Source: CAVQCJ01 sp963849365
Lineage (GTDB): Bacteria > Actinomycetota > Actinomycetes > Prado026
Direction: 5' to 3'
Assembly (NCBI GenBank): GCA_963849365.1
Contig: CAWKHA010000003.1
Location: 62,001-126,000 of the forward strand
DNA: 64,000 nt
The notes under the pieces are model-generated. The model made no database searches, was not told where the DNA came from, and saw only the letters and a list, made by a program, of their open reading frames with translations. Below are positions 49,254 to 57,432 of the stretch, in pieces. The position numbers and the translations under genes were made by a program. Position 1 is the stretch's first letter. The number at the start of each line of letters is the position of its first letter.

Positions 49254-50477
49254 ATGCCGATCTTGTACGTCGCCAGCGCGGCCCTGTTCGACAGCTTCGC
49301 CTTCGCCGTCGGCAAGGAGTCCGTGCTCGTCGACAGCATGCCCGCGCTGCTGCGTGCTGTGGACGAGAACCCCGACGAGCTGCTGGTCGTCATCGGCCCG
49401 GACATCGACCTCGGAGCCGCGCTCCAGTTCACCGAGTCCCACCGCGTCCACCGACCGCAGCTCGGCGTGGTCCTGGCCCGCCACCGGGTCGACGTGACGA
49501 TCCTGGCGCAGGCACTGCGGGCCGGGGTGCGCGAGGTGGTGAACCCGGACGACCTGCGCGCCGTCTCCGAGGCGTGCCGTCGCTCTCTGGACGTGTCGAA
49601 GGGGATGGTCGGCGCGGCCGGTGACGCGGCACCGGCCGTCGAGGGGCAGGTGATCACCGTCTTCTCCGCGAAGGGAGGCTGCGGGAAGACGACGGTGGCG
49701 ACGAACCTGGGTGTCGCCCTCGCGGCCGGAGGTGCCCGACGGGTCTGCATCCTCGACCTCGACCTGGCCTTCGGCGACGTGGGCATCGCACTGCAGCTCG
49801 TGCCGCAGCGGACCCTGGTCGACGGGGCTGCGATGCTCGGGTCGATGGACGTCACCGGCGTCCAGTCGCTGCTGACGCCGCACAGCCCCGGGCTCGACGC
49901 GATCCTGGCACCCGCTCACCCCGGCGACGCGGAGCGGGTGGTCGTCCCGCTCGTCGCGGAGCTGATCCGTACCCTGCGCGGCATCTTCGACTACATCGTG
50001 ATCGACACGCCGCCGGCGTTCACCGAGCACGTGCTCACGGCCTTCGACGTCTCCGACAGCTACGTGCTGCTGTCGACGCTGGACATCGCGGCGCTGAAGA
50101 ACCTCCGGCTCGCACTGGACATGCTCGACGTGCTGGGCTACCCGCGCGAGAGCTGGCGGGTGGTCCTCAACCGGTCGGACGCGAAGGTCGGCCTGACCGC
50201 GACCGACGTCGAGCACGTGCTCCGGGTGCCGATCGCCTCGCACATCCCGTCGAGTCGCTCTGTCTCTGCGTCCATCAACAAGGGCGTCCCGATCACCCTG
50301 GACGAACCGGGCCATCCGGTCAGCGTGGCGATCCGCCGGCTGGCCGAGGACATCGCCCGCACCCGTCGGAGCCAGGTCGCGGCCGCGTCCGCAGCACCGG
50401 GCACGGCACGCGAGCGGTCCCGGCGCATGCGACCGGCCCGGACCCTCGCCTTCGCCCGTCGTGGGAGCGCGTCATGA
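49254..50477 (+). CDS. tadZ: CpaE/TadZ-like pilus-localisation ATPase
   Basis: A 407-residue MinD/ParA-related protein. The N-terminal receiver-like domain (FAFAVGKESVLVD to VVNPDDLRAV) lacks clear phosphoacceptor residues. The C-terminal P-loop domain has the deviant Walker A FSAKGGCGKTTVATNLG and DYIVIDTPPAFTEHV. TadZ sets the polar site of Tad assembly. Its start has AAGGGGA at proper spacing; its last codons overlap tadA (ATGA). Confidence 0.92.
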   Translation: MPILYVASAALFDSFAFAVGKESVLVDSMPALLRAVDENPDELLVVIGPDIDLGAALQFTESHRVHRPQLGVVLARHRVDVTILAQALRAGVREVVNPDDLRAVSEACRRSLDVSKGMVGAAGDAAPAVEGQVITVFSAKGGCGKTTVATNLGVALAAGGARRVCILDLDLAFGDVGIALQLVPQRTLVDGAAMLGSMDVTGVQSLLTPHSPGLDAILAPAHPGDAERVVVPLVAELIRTLRGIFDYIVIDTPPAFTEHVLTAFDVSDSYVLLSTLDIAALKNLRLALDMLDVLGYPRESWRVVLNRSDAKVGLTATDVEHVLRVPIASHIPSSRSVSASINKGVPITLDEPGHPVSVAIRRLAEDIARTRRSQVAAASAAPGTARERSRRMRPARTLAFARRGSAS

Positions 50478-51856
50478 GCCTCGCCGACAGGTTGACGCAG
50501 GTCCGCGGCGCCCAGCTCGACCCCCCCGCGCAGCCGGGCCACGGCCACCGCGCCGCCGGACCTCGGCGGCTGCGCCAGGTCGACCCGTTCGCGGAGGTCA
50601 AGCAGACCGTGCACCAGGCGCTGCTGCAGAACCTGGGGCCGCGGCTGTACGACGCGCACCTGTCCCAGGACGACCTGGAGTACCAGGTCCGCCAGATGCT
50701 CCAGGTCGTGCTGGACAGCGAAGAGCGGCCGCTCACCGCGGCCGACCGGACCCGGGTCGCCCAGGAGGTGGCCGACGACATCCTCGGGCACGGGCCGCTC
50801 GAGCCCTTCCTGCGCGACCCCGAGATCACCGAAATCATGGTGAACGGGCACGAGCAGATCTTCGTCGAGCGGTTCGGCCGGCTGCTGCCCGTCGACGCGT
50901 CGTTCCAGGACGAGGCCCACCTGCGCCGGACCATCGACAAGATCGTGGCCCGGGTCGGACGCCGGGTCGACGAGTCCAGCCCGATGGTCGACGCCCGCCT
51001 CCCCGACGGCAGCCGAGTCAACGCGATCGTGCCCCCGGTGGCGCTGGACGGCGCGGTGCTGACCATCCGCAAGTTCTCCTCCGACCCGCTCACGTCCGAC
51101 GACCTGCTCGCCTTCGGCACCCTGACCCCGCCGGTCCGGGAGCTGCTCGAGTGCTGCGTCCGCGGCCGGCTCAACATCCTCATCAGCGGCGGTACCGGCT
51201 CGGGCAAGACCACCACGCTCAACGTGCTCTCCGCGTACATCCCCGAGGACGAGCGCATCGTCACGATCGAGGACGCCGCCGAGCTGCAGCTGCACCAGGA
51301 GCACATCGTGCGGCTGGAGTCGAGGCCGTCGAACATCGAGGGGCGGGGCGAGATCAGCGTCCGCGACCTCGTGCGCAACGCGCTGCGGATGCGGCCGGAC
51401 CGGATCGTTGTCGGCGAGGTCCGCGACGAAGCCGCCCTCGACATGCTGCAGGCGATGAACACCGGCCACGACGGATCGATCACCACGGTGCACGCCAACT
51501 CGCCCAGGGACTCCCTGGCCCGGCTGGAGACCATGGTCCTGATGGCCGGGATCGAGCTGCCGGTCCGTGCCATCCGTGAGCAGGTGGCCAGCGCGATCGA
51601 CGTCATCGTGCACCAGGCGCGGCTCAAGGACGGCAGCCGCCGGATCACGCAGGTCACCGAGGTCGTGGGCATGGAAGGCGACGTGATCACCCTGCAGGAC
51701 CTGTTCGCGTTCGACTTCCGGGCCGGGCTCGACGAGGCGGGTCGCTACCGCGGCAGCCTCCGACCGGCGGGGCTGCGCCCGGCGTTCGCCAACAAGCTGA
51801 TCGACGCGGGTGTCGCTGTCCGTCCCGAGCTCTTCGGCTTCGAAGTGGTCCAGTGA
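50474..51856 (+). CDS. tadA: TadA/CpaF secretion ATPase
   Basis: A 460-residue type IV/II secretion ATPase that powers pilus extension. Walker A is SGGTGSGKTTTLNVLSAYI; the Asp box is RIVTIEDAAELQL, Walker B/His box RIVVGEVRDEAALDMLQAMNTGHDGS (in parts). The N-terminal ~70 residues are a helical extension. It is coupled to both neighbours: ATGA upstream and TGATG downstream. Confidence 0.96.
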   Translation: MSLADRLTQVRGAQLDPPAQPGHGHRAAGPRRLRQVDPFAEVKQTVHQALLQNLGPRLYDAHLSQDDLEYQVRQMLQVVLDSEERPLTAADRTRVAQEVADDILGHGPLEPFLRDPEITEIMVNGHEQIFVERFGRLLPVDASFQDEAHLRRTIDKIVARVGRRVDESSPMVDARLPDGSRVNAIVPPVALDGAVLTIRKFSSDPLTSDDLLAFGTLTPPVRELLECCVRGRLNILISGGTGSGKTTTLNVLSAYIPEDERIVTIEDAAELQLHQEHIVRLESRPSNIEGRGEISVRDLVRNALRMRPDRIVVGEVRDEAALDMLQAMNTGHDGSITTVHANSPRDSLARLETMVLMAGIELPVRAIREQVASAIDVIVHQARLKDGSRRITQVTEVVGMEGDVITLQDLFAFDFRAGLDEAGRYRGSLRPAGLRPAFANKLIDAGVAVRPELFGFEVVQ

Positions 51857-53808
51857 TGCGGGACCGGGTCACCCGGGCGGCGGCGCTGGTCGCGGCTCTC
51901 CTCGTGCCGCTCGCGCTGGCCACGAGCGCGCACGCGGACCCGAGCGGGTCGCTGCTGTCGGCGGACGTCCAGGGTCAGCACCTCGACCTCGTCGTCTCCG
52001 CGAGCGGCATCGCCACCGGTTCGACGCTGGACCCGGCCTCGGTCGCCTTGCGCGTCGACGGTGTCGACGTGCCGGCGACCGCCTCGGCCGACGGCCCCGG
52101 CGAGTCCGCGCACGTCCGGCGTACGGCCATGATCGTCGTGGACACCAGCGGGTCCATGGCCGGGGCGCCGCTGGCCGAGGTCAAGCAGGCGGCCATGGCC
52201 TTCCTGGCGCAGGTCCCCGCCGACGTCTCGGTCGGACTGGTCTCGTTCGCGGACTCCGCGCAGGTGAACCAGCGGCCGACCCTCGACCGGCAGGCCGTGC
52301 GGGCCCGGGTCGCCGCGCTCACAGCCTCCGGAAGCACGACGCTGTACGACGGCCTGCGGCTGGCGCTGGCCCAGCTCCCGCCGGCGGGGGAGCGCCTGCT
52401 GTGCGTCCTGAGCGATGGCGCGGACACGGCCAGCCGGGCCTCGCTCGCATCGGTGACCGCCGCCATCCGGGGCGCGCGGGTGACCACCGAGCTCGTCGGC
52501 TTCCGCACCGACCCGGCGCAGACCGCGACGCTGCGCCGGCTCGCGGCGGACGTGGGCGGCCGGCTCATCCCCGCCTCCGACGTGCGGTCCCTGGTGGGGG
52601 CCTTCGGCGCAGCGGCCGGCTCGTTCGCCACCCAGGTCCGGATCAGCGCCACGCTGACCTCGGCGCTCGACGCCGGCGACCACGGCGTGTCGGTGAGCAT
52701 GCGGTTCGGCGCGCAGACGGTGAGCGTCAGCACCACGTTCACGTCCGCCGCGAGCGGACCGGTCGCGACCCCGAGCCCGGCGCCGCCCGCTGCGACCGGG
52801 GTGTCGGTCTCGAGCCTGGCGCGGCCGGTGGTGCTGGTCCCGCTGCTCGGCCTGGTCTTCCTCGCTCTGCTGCTGCTGATGCTCGCGGTGCTGGTCCCGC
52901 GGGGCCGGGCCGCGACCCGCAGGAACCTGCGCACCCTCGACGCCTACACCGCAGCCGCGGCGGGGACCGGGCGGCACCGGGCGGAGTCCTCCGAGGAGAC
53001 CCCAGTGGGTCTCGCGCAGACCGCACTGGGAGTGTCCGACCGTTACGTCGAGCGGCGCGGGACCAGCGACCGGCTGGCGCTGCGGCTCGAGCGGGCCGAC
53101 GTCCGGCTCACCGCGGCGGAGTGGGTGCTGCTGCGCACCTGCGCCGGCGCGGGTGCGGTCGCCGTGGCCGCCATCCTCCTCGGCAACGTGCTGTGGGGTC
53201 TGCTGGCCGGGATCGTGCTGACCGGTGTCGCCGCGCATGCGTTCCTCGGCTTCCGGGCCGGCCGCCGCGCCAAGGCGTTCGAGGCCGCGCTGCCCGACAC
53301 CCTGCAGCTCGTCGCCAGCTCGATCCGGACCGGCTTCTCGCTCCCGCAGGCCCTGGACGCCGCGGCTCAGGGTGGGAGCCAGCCCATGTCCGCGGAGCTG
53401 AACCGGGCGATAGCCGAGGCCCGGCTCGGGGCACCCCTGGAGGACGGGCTGGACCGGATCGCCGACCGGATGGGCAGCCAGGACCTGCGCTGGACGGTCA
53501 TGGCGATCCGCATCCAGCGCGAAGTCGGCGGCAACCTGTCCGAGGTCCTGCACACCACCGCAGCGACCATGCGGGACAGGGCGGCGATGCGGCGGAGGGT
53601 CCGGGCGCTTTCGGCCGAGGGACGGCTGTCCGCGTACATCCTGATCGCGCTGCCACTGTTGCTCGCGCTGTTCCTGTTCCTCACGCGTCGCCAGTACCTC
53701 AGCCCGCTGTGGACCACGACCCCGGGCCTGGTGATGAGCGCCCTGGGCGGCGTCGGGATGGTCGTCGGATGGCTGTGGATGCGCAAGCTCGTGGAGGTGG
53801 AGGTCTGA
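51856..53808 (+). CDS. tadB: VWA-domain/TadB fusion: pilus inner-membrane platform protein
   Basis: A 650-residue protein. Residues 1–28 are a signal peptide (LVAALLVPLALATSAHADP). Residues ~90–270 form a von Willebrand A domain with a complete MIDAS motif DTSGSMAG and the later Asp in VLSDGADTASRA. A TM segment (VVLVPLLGLVFLALLLLML) follows, then the TadB/GspF core with SSIRTGFSLPQALDAAA and the C-terminal helices. So an extracytoplasmic metal-binding adhesion-like domain is fused to the platform protein. GTG at 51853 is an alternative start. Confidence 0.9.
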   Translation: MRDRVTRAAALVAALLVPLALATSAHADPSGSLLSADVQGQHLDLVVSASGIATGSTLDPASVALRVDGVDVPATASADGPGESAHVRRTAMIVVDTSGSMAGAPLAEVKQAAMAFLAQVPADVSVGLVSFADSAQVNQRPTLDRQAVRARVAALTASGSTTLYDGLRLALAQLPPAGERLLCVLSDGADTASRASLASVTAAIRGARVTTELVGFRTDPAQTATLRRLAADVGGRLIPASDVRSLVGAFGAAAGSFATQVRISATLTSALDAGDHGVSVSMRFGAQTVSVSTTFTSAASGPVATPSPAPPAATGVSVSSLARPVVLVPLLGLVFLALLLLMLAVLVPRGRAATRRNLRTLDAYTAAAAGTGRHRAESSEETPVGLAQTALGVSDRYVERRGTSDRLALRLERADVRLTAAEWVLLRTCAGAGAVAVAAILLGNVLWGLLAGIVLTGVAAHAFLGFRAGRRAKAFEAALPDTLQLVASSIRTGFSLPQALDAAAQGGSQPMSAELNRAIAEARLGAPLEDGLDRIADRMGSQDLRWTVMAIRIQREVGGNLSEVLHTTAATMRDRAAMRRRVRALSAEGRLSAYILIALPLLLALFLFLTRRQYLSPLWTTTPGLVMSALGGVGMVVGWLWMRKLVEVEV

Positions 53809-54737
53809 TGAGCGACGTCACGATGCTCGCGGTGGGTCTGGTGGCCATCTTCGGCGCCCTCGCCCTCGTCCTGGTCGCGGTGCTGTCCCGCCGTCCGGCG
53901 AGCAGCGGGGTGGCCCGGCAGCTGGCCGTCATCGACCAGATGTCCGGCGGGGTCGTCGTGCCGACGGCAGACGAATCCTTCAAGGAGCGCATGGTCCTGC
54001 CGTTCGCCGCGAACATGCGCGCGCTGGCCGCGCGCCTGTCGCCGTCGGGCTCCGCGGCCGCGCTGCAGCGCCGCCTGGACGTCGCCGGCAACCCCCGCGG
54101 GCTCACTCCCGACCAGCTGCTGGCGATGAAGGGGCTCGCGCTGGTCGCGGGGCTCGCCCTGGGCGGCCTGGTCGGCGCCCGGCACGGCGTGGTCAGCCTG
54201 GCTCTGTTCGCCGCCGGGTTCGGAGCCTTCGCGTTCTTCGTGCCCGACCTGCTCGTCTACAACACCGGCGTCAAGCGGCAGGACGAGATCCGCCGGACAC
54301 TGCCGGACGCGCTCGACATGCTGACCGTCAGCGTCGAGGCCGGGCTCGGCTTCGACGCGGCGCTGGCGCAGGTCGCGCGCAACACCACCGGTCCGCTGGC
54401 CGGCGAGTTCTTCCGCGTGCTGAAGGAGATGCAGATCGGTCAGAGCCGCGCGACCGCGTTCTTGGCCCTGCGTGAGCGCACCACCGTGGAGGAGCTGCAC
54501 GTGTTCGTCTCCGCGCTCGTCCAGGCCGACAAGCAGGGGATCCCGGTCGCGAGCGTGCTGCGGGAACAGGCACGGGAGATGCGGCTCAAGCGCCAGCAGC
54601 GGGCCGAGGAGGCCGCGGCGAAGGTGCCGGTGAAGATCCTCTTCCCGCTCATCTTCTGCATCTTCCCGGTGATGTTCATCGTGATCATCGGCCCGGGCGC
54701 CATCCAGATCGTCCGCTCGTTCACGGGACACCTGTGA
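53808..54737 (+). CDS. tadC: TadC pilus inner-membrane protein
   Basis: A 309-residue GspF-domain platform protein, partner of TadB. VSVEAGLGFDAALAQVARNT is the typical GspF core, followed by QADKQGIPVASVLREQAREMR and the C-terminal TM segments (LFPLIFCIFPVMFIVIIGPG). Three or four hydrophobic segments total. It overlaps tadB at the stop/start (TGATG-like) and the next gene at GTGA. Confidence 0.93.
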   Translation: MSDVTMLAVGLVAIFGALALVLVAVLSRRPASSGVARQLAVIDQMSGGVVVPTADESFKERMVLPFAANMRALAARLSPSGSAAALQRRLDVAGNPRGLTPDQLLAMKGLALVAGLALGGLVGARHGVVSLALFAAGFGAFAFFVPDLLVYNTGVKRQDEIRRTLPDALDMLTVSVEAGLGFDAALAQVARNTTGPLAGEFFRVLKEMQIGQSRATAFLALRERTTVEELHVFVSALVQADKQGIPVASVLREQAREMRLKRQQRAEEAAAKVPVKILFPLIFCIFPVMFIVIIGPGAIQIVRSFTGHL

Positions 54738-55402
54738 CGTCGATCGCGTCGACCGCCACCGCGGGCCGGGTCGACTGGGGGCGGCTGGTCCTGGTTCCGC
54801 TGTTCTCGTTCCTGCTGTTCGAGAACGTGCTGGCGATGGCGCGGCTGGCGCAGGGCCGGCACGGGCCGGCCGCCGCGGTCGGGCTGCTCGCCTCCGGGCT
54901 GACCGTGACCTTCTACGTCGCGGTCATCACTGCGTACCTGCGCCGGGGCGCGGCATCCGCGACGACGGCCCGGGTACCGGCCCGCGCGGCCGCGGTCGTG
55001 GCGACCGGACTGCCCATGGTGCTGCCCTTCGCCGGAGGCGCCCGCGAAGACTCGCTCGGACACGACCTGGTCGCGAGCGTCCTCATCGTGCTCGGCCTGG
55101 CCGGGTCGGTGTGGTCGCTGAAGGCCCTCGGCACCAACCTGAGCGTCATCGCCCAGGTGCGCGGGCTGGCGGCGACCGGCCCGTACCGATGGGTGAGGCA
55201 CCCGCTGTACGTCGCGGAGATCGTCACCGTGCTGGGCATCGTGCTGCGCAGCCCGAACCTCGGCGTGCTCGCGCTGTGGGTGCTGCTCGTCCTGCTGCAG
55301 GCCTACCGGGCCGTGACCGAGGAGCGTCTGCTGACGGACGTCCAGCCCGGCTACGCCGACTACCGCCGCGGCACGGCGCGGTTCGTGCCCGGCGTGTTCT
55401 GA
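54734..55402 (+). CDS. ICMT/PEMT-like integral membrane methyltransferase
   Basis: A 222-residue membrane protein with about five TM segments. The SAM-binding signature of isoprenylcysteine carboxyl methyltransferase-like proteins is present: GPYRWVRHPLYVAEIV (RHPxY) followed by EERLLTDVQPGYADYRRG. It starts with GTG overlapping the tadC stop, so it is surely part of the tad operon. Substrates of bacterial members are mostly unknown. In this context a modification of pilin N-termini or lipids is possible; that is inference. Confidence 0.85.
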   Translation: MTSIASTATAGRVDWGRLVLVPLFSFLLFENVLAMARLAQGRHGPAAAVGLLASGLTVTFYVAVITAYLRRGAASATTARVPARAAAVVATGLPMVLPFAGGAREDSLGHDLVASVLIVLGLAGSVWSLKALGTNLSVIAQVRGLAATGPYRWVRHPLYVAEIVTVLGIVLRSPNLGVLALWVLLVLLQAYRAVTEERLLTDVQPGYADYRRGTARFVPGVF

Positions 55403-55430
55403 ACGGCCTGCGCGTCCTCGAACAGCCGGC

Positions 55431-56378
55431 TCAGTCGACGAAGACTCGCTCGTCGACGAGCTGCTCGCTGACGGCGAGCACCTCCGGCTCGAAGCATCCG
55501 TGGGCGAACCGCTTGCGCAGCTCGAGGTCCACGTACGCCTTGCCGGACCTGTTCTTCTCGATCGTGCAGACCACGTACTCCTGGAAACGCGAGGCGTCGG
55601 GGTTCCCGTACACGAGGTGGTGCCGGGCCACGACGCGCTGTTTCTCGTTGAGGATCAGGGCCACGTCCGCCTCGTACGCCAGCGCGGTCGAGCCACGCAG
55701 GTCGTTCAGCCGCAGCCGCCGGCCGTCCAGCCCGGCGCGGTCGGCCGCGACGAGGGCGACGACGGACACCTCCCACCGCATCGCGTGGTCCTTGAGCCGC
55801 TCCACGACATCGGTGACGCGCTCGGACTCAGGCGCGTCGGGGAACCGGCTCGGCACCTTCTGCAGGTAGTCCACGAACAGGACCGACCGCGCGGCACCCT
55901 CGACCGCGTGCAGGTCGACCGGCGCGTCGCCCGCGCCGGAGCCGCGCACCAGGCGCAGCCGTTCGCCGTACCCGCGGACCGCCGCCACCGCCGTGGCCAG
56001 CCGTGCGTCGGTCGTCCCGCCGTCGCCGGTCGAGGGGTCGGCGCGGCGCGGGAGCGGCGCGTCGTACGGGTGCGCGAGACCCGCCTCCATCAGCAGCAGC
56101 CGGGTCAGCAGCTCGTCCTCGCTGTGCTCGTAGCACAGGTACGTGGCCAGGCCGCCCGCTCGGGCCACCGCGGTCGCCATCTGCAGGGCCAGCGTGGTCT
56201 TGCCGACCGCGGGCGCGCCGCCCACCAGCACGAGCTCGCCGCCGTGCAGCCCGCCGCCCAGGTGCGCGTCCAGCCCCTTGAAACCGGTGGCCCACGGGTC
56301 CGACCGCAGCAGCCGTCCCGGGTCGGTGCCCAGCAGCTCCGCGGCGGTACGGCCGGGTGCGTCTGCCATGTGCGTCAT
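55431..56378 (-). CDS. DnaB/RecA-fold ATPase, stand-alone helicase-like domain
   Basis: A 315-residue ATPase that resembles the C-terminal domain of replicative helicase DnaB without its N-terminal domain. FKGLDAHLGGGLHGGELVLVGGAPAVGKTTLALQMA has Walker A; LFVDYLQKVPSRFP matches Walker B and the DYLQ motif; LNDLRGSTALAYEADVALIL matches motif H4 (the Arg-Gly-Ser region). It is a RadA/KaiC/DnaB-like protein rather than a replicative helicase. Several ATG starts are close together; the chosen one has GAGG upstream. The neighbours give no clear function. Confidence 0.82.
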   Translation of the reverse strand: MTHMADAPGRTAAELLGTDPGRLLRSDPWATGFKGLDAHLGGGLHGGELVLVGGAPAVGKTTLALQMATAVARAGGLATYLCYEHSEDELLTRLLLMEAGLAHPYDAPLPRRADPSTGDGGTTDARLATAVAAVRGYGERLRLVRGSGAGDAPVDLHAVEGAARSVLFVDYLQKVPSRFPDAPESERVTDVVERLKDHAMRWEVSVVALVAADRAGLDGRRLRLNDLRGSTALAYEADVALILNEKQRVVARHHLVYGNPDASRFQEYVVCTIEKNRSGKAYVDLELRKRFAHGCFEPEVLAVSEQLVDERVFVD

Positions 56379-56436
56379 CGCCTCTGCGCGCGAGGAAGTT
56401 GCCTGACGAACCATGATCGCGGGCACCGGCAGCGAG

Positions 56437-56455
56437 CGGGATCGGTAGTCCCGCC
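56437..56455. terminator. Inverted repeat downstream of the Asp-rich gene
   Basis: GCGGGA-N7-TCCCGC is a perfect 6-bp stem between the end of the Asp-rich gene and the start of the DnaB-like gene, both on the minus strand. It may be a terminator for the first or a control site for the second. Read on the minus strand it contains GGGACT, so a degenerate DosR-like half-site is also possible. Confidence 0.4.
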
Positions 56456-56520
56456 GCGATTGCGCTCAACCGGCTGACCGGTCGTCGTCCTTTCGGTCGA
56501 GCGTCACTGGCACGGGAACC

Positions 56521-56697
56521 TCAGTGGTCGGCGTCTCCATCGGCGTCTCCATCGGCGTCGCCGTCAGCGCCGCCGTCACCGCCGCCATCAGCGCCACCGT
56601 CGGCCCCCTGGTCCGCGTTGCCGTCGGCCCCTTGGTCCGCGCTGCCATCGTCCGGGTCGTCGGCTCCGGGCCTGGCGTTGGTGCCTTTCCAGATCAT
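56521..56697 (-). CDS. 58-residue Asp/Gly/Ala repeat protein with a strong ribosome-binding site
   Basis: The gene starts MIWKGTNARPGADD and continues as a repeated acidic tail of units like GNADQGADGGADGGG and GDADGDADGD, ending in His. GGAAGGAG lies 6 bases before the ATG (complement of 56704–56711), unusually strong for this window. On the DNA level, a 24-bp unit is duplicated at 56599–56622 and 56623–56646. The Asp spacing resembles calcium-binding repeats. It follows the multi-TM gene by 15 bases, so they form an operon. I found no family; a coding assignment is supported by RBS, frame and position. Confidence 0.6.
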   Translation of the reverse strand: MIWKGTNARPGADDPDDGSADQGADGNADQGADGGADGGGDGGADGDADGDADGDADH

Positions 56698-56712
56698 CTT
56701 CGGCTCCTTCCG

Positions 56713-57198
56713 CTACGAGACAGTGACGATCGCCGCCACGAAGACCGCTACCTCGACGACGAGCGAGCCGGCGGCCAGGCGGAGCAGCCTGGACCTCGAC
56801 CTGATCCGCGTGTCGTTGTCCGCCATCGCCTGGCCCATGTCGTGCGAGAGCTTTCGTTTGAGCCCCTGGACGTCGTCGGGGAGCGCGCGCGCCTCCGCGA
56901 GCAGGAGCTGAGGGTGCAGGCCGAAGCACCAATCCTCGAGCGGCCACTGGACGGCGACCACGAGCGAACCGATGAACAGCAGGACGGCCAGGAGGAGCAG
57001 CGACGCCCACAGCGGGAACACCACACCCTTGGTCGGGTCGGTGTTGAGCAGACCGAGCCCACCAGCGAACGACGTCACGAGGGCGGCGGCCGAGAGGATG
57101 GCCGTCGAACGGTTCCGGAGGTTGCCGAGCGTCGTGTCCTGCTGCTTGAGGCCACTGACCCCGGCCTCGTACGCCAGGTCGACCGCGGTGTCGCCCAC
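56713..57198 (-). CDS. Unrecognised three-TM membrane protein
   Basis: A 161-residue protein. An N-terminal amphipathic helix region (YEAGVSGLKQQDTTLGNLRNRS) leads into TM1 (AILSAAALVTSFAGGLGLL), TM2 (WASLLLLAVLLFIGSLVVAV), a ~60-residue cytoplasmic loop with basic and acidic residues, and a C-terminal TM3 (LRLAAGSLVVEVAVFVAAIV). The Leu-Arg-Asn-Arg segment before TM1 resembles SLATT-like and other actinobacterial multi-TM proteins, but I cannot assign a family. The GTG start has GGGGG upstream. It shares an operon with the Asp-rich gene; a DosR-like box lies about 70 bases upstream. Confidence 0.7.
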   Translation of the reverse strand: MGDTAVDLAYEAGVSGLKQQDTTLGNLRNRSTAILSAAALVTSFAGGLGLLNTDPTKGVVFPLWASLLLLAVLLFIGSLVVAVQWPLEDWCFGLHPQLLLAEARALPDDVQGLKRKLSHDMGQAMADNDTRIRSRSRLLRLAAGSLVVEVAVFVAAIVTVS

Positions 57199-57268
57199 GT
57201 GGTCCCCCTGCCTCGCTCTGCTCGGCAGCCTCCGGCCGCCATCGCCGATCGTCCAGCGATACCCGCGG

Positions 57269-57282
57269 GCAGGCAAGGTCCC
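57269..57282. promoter_or_regulatory. Weak DosR-like box upstream of the three-TM gene
   Basis: Read on the minus strand, GGGACCTTGCCTGC has a perfect left half-site GGGACC-TT but a poor right half. It lies about 70 bases upstream of the three-TM gene start, the same distance as the other boxes of this cluster. Confidence 0.35.
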
Positions 57283-57327
57283 AGCGCACGAAGGAGCGAC
57301 GGCGGGTCATGGACGGCCGAGGTACCA

Positions 57328-57341
57328 GGGACTTGGGTCCC
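57328..57341. promoter_or_regulatory. DosR/DevR-like box upstream of the beta-CASP gene
   Basis: GGGACTTGGGTCCC matches the mycobacterial DosR core GGGACT-WWA-GTCCC at 12 of 14 positions. It lies 91 bases before the ATG of the MBL/beta-CASP gene. This is the best match in the window. Confidence 0.65.
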
Positions 57342-57432
57342 TTCCTGGGTTCGGGTTCGACCTCGCACGCTGGTGCCATGACCGGACGCGTGAGCCGCCG
57401 GCACCTGCACGACTCCGTGACGGCCGGCTGAC

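Noticed and set aside
56529..56646. Short tandem repeats considered as a CRISPR array
   Set aside because: The units are contiguous, vary by codon-like changes and have no spacers. No cas gene is present. They are internal repeats of a coding sequence.
56466..56648. A minus-strand ORF starting MAARTKGP in the repeat region
   Set aside because: It overlaps the Asp-rich gene in another frame, has no ribosome-binding site, and its Thr/Pro/Met content follows from the DNA repeats.
56524..57381. A 285-codon plus-strand frame over the three-TM and Asp-rich genes
   Set aside because: The product is a string of Arg/Glu/Gln-rich segments with no fold, while the minus strand shows membrane helices and good start signals.
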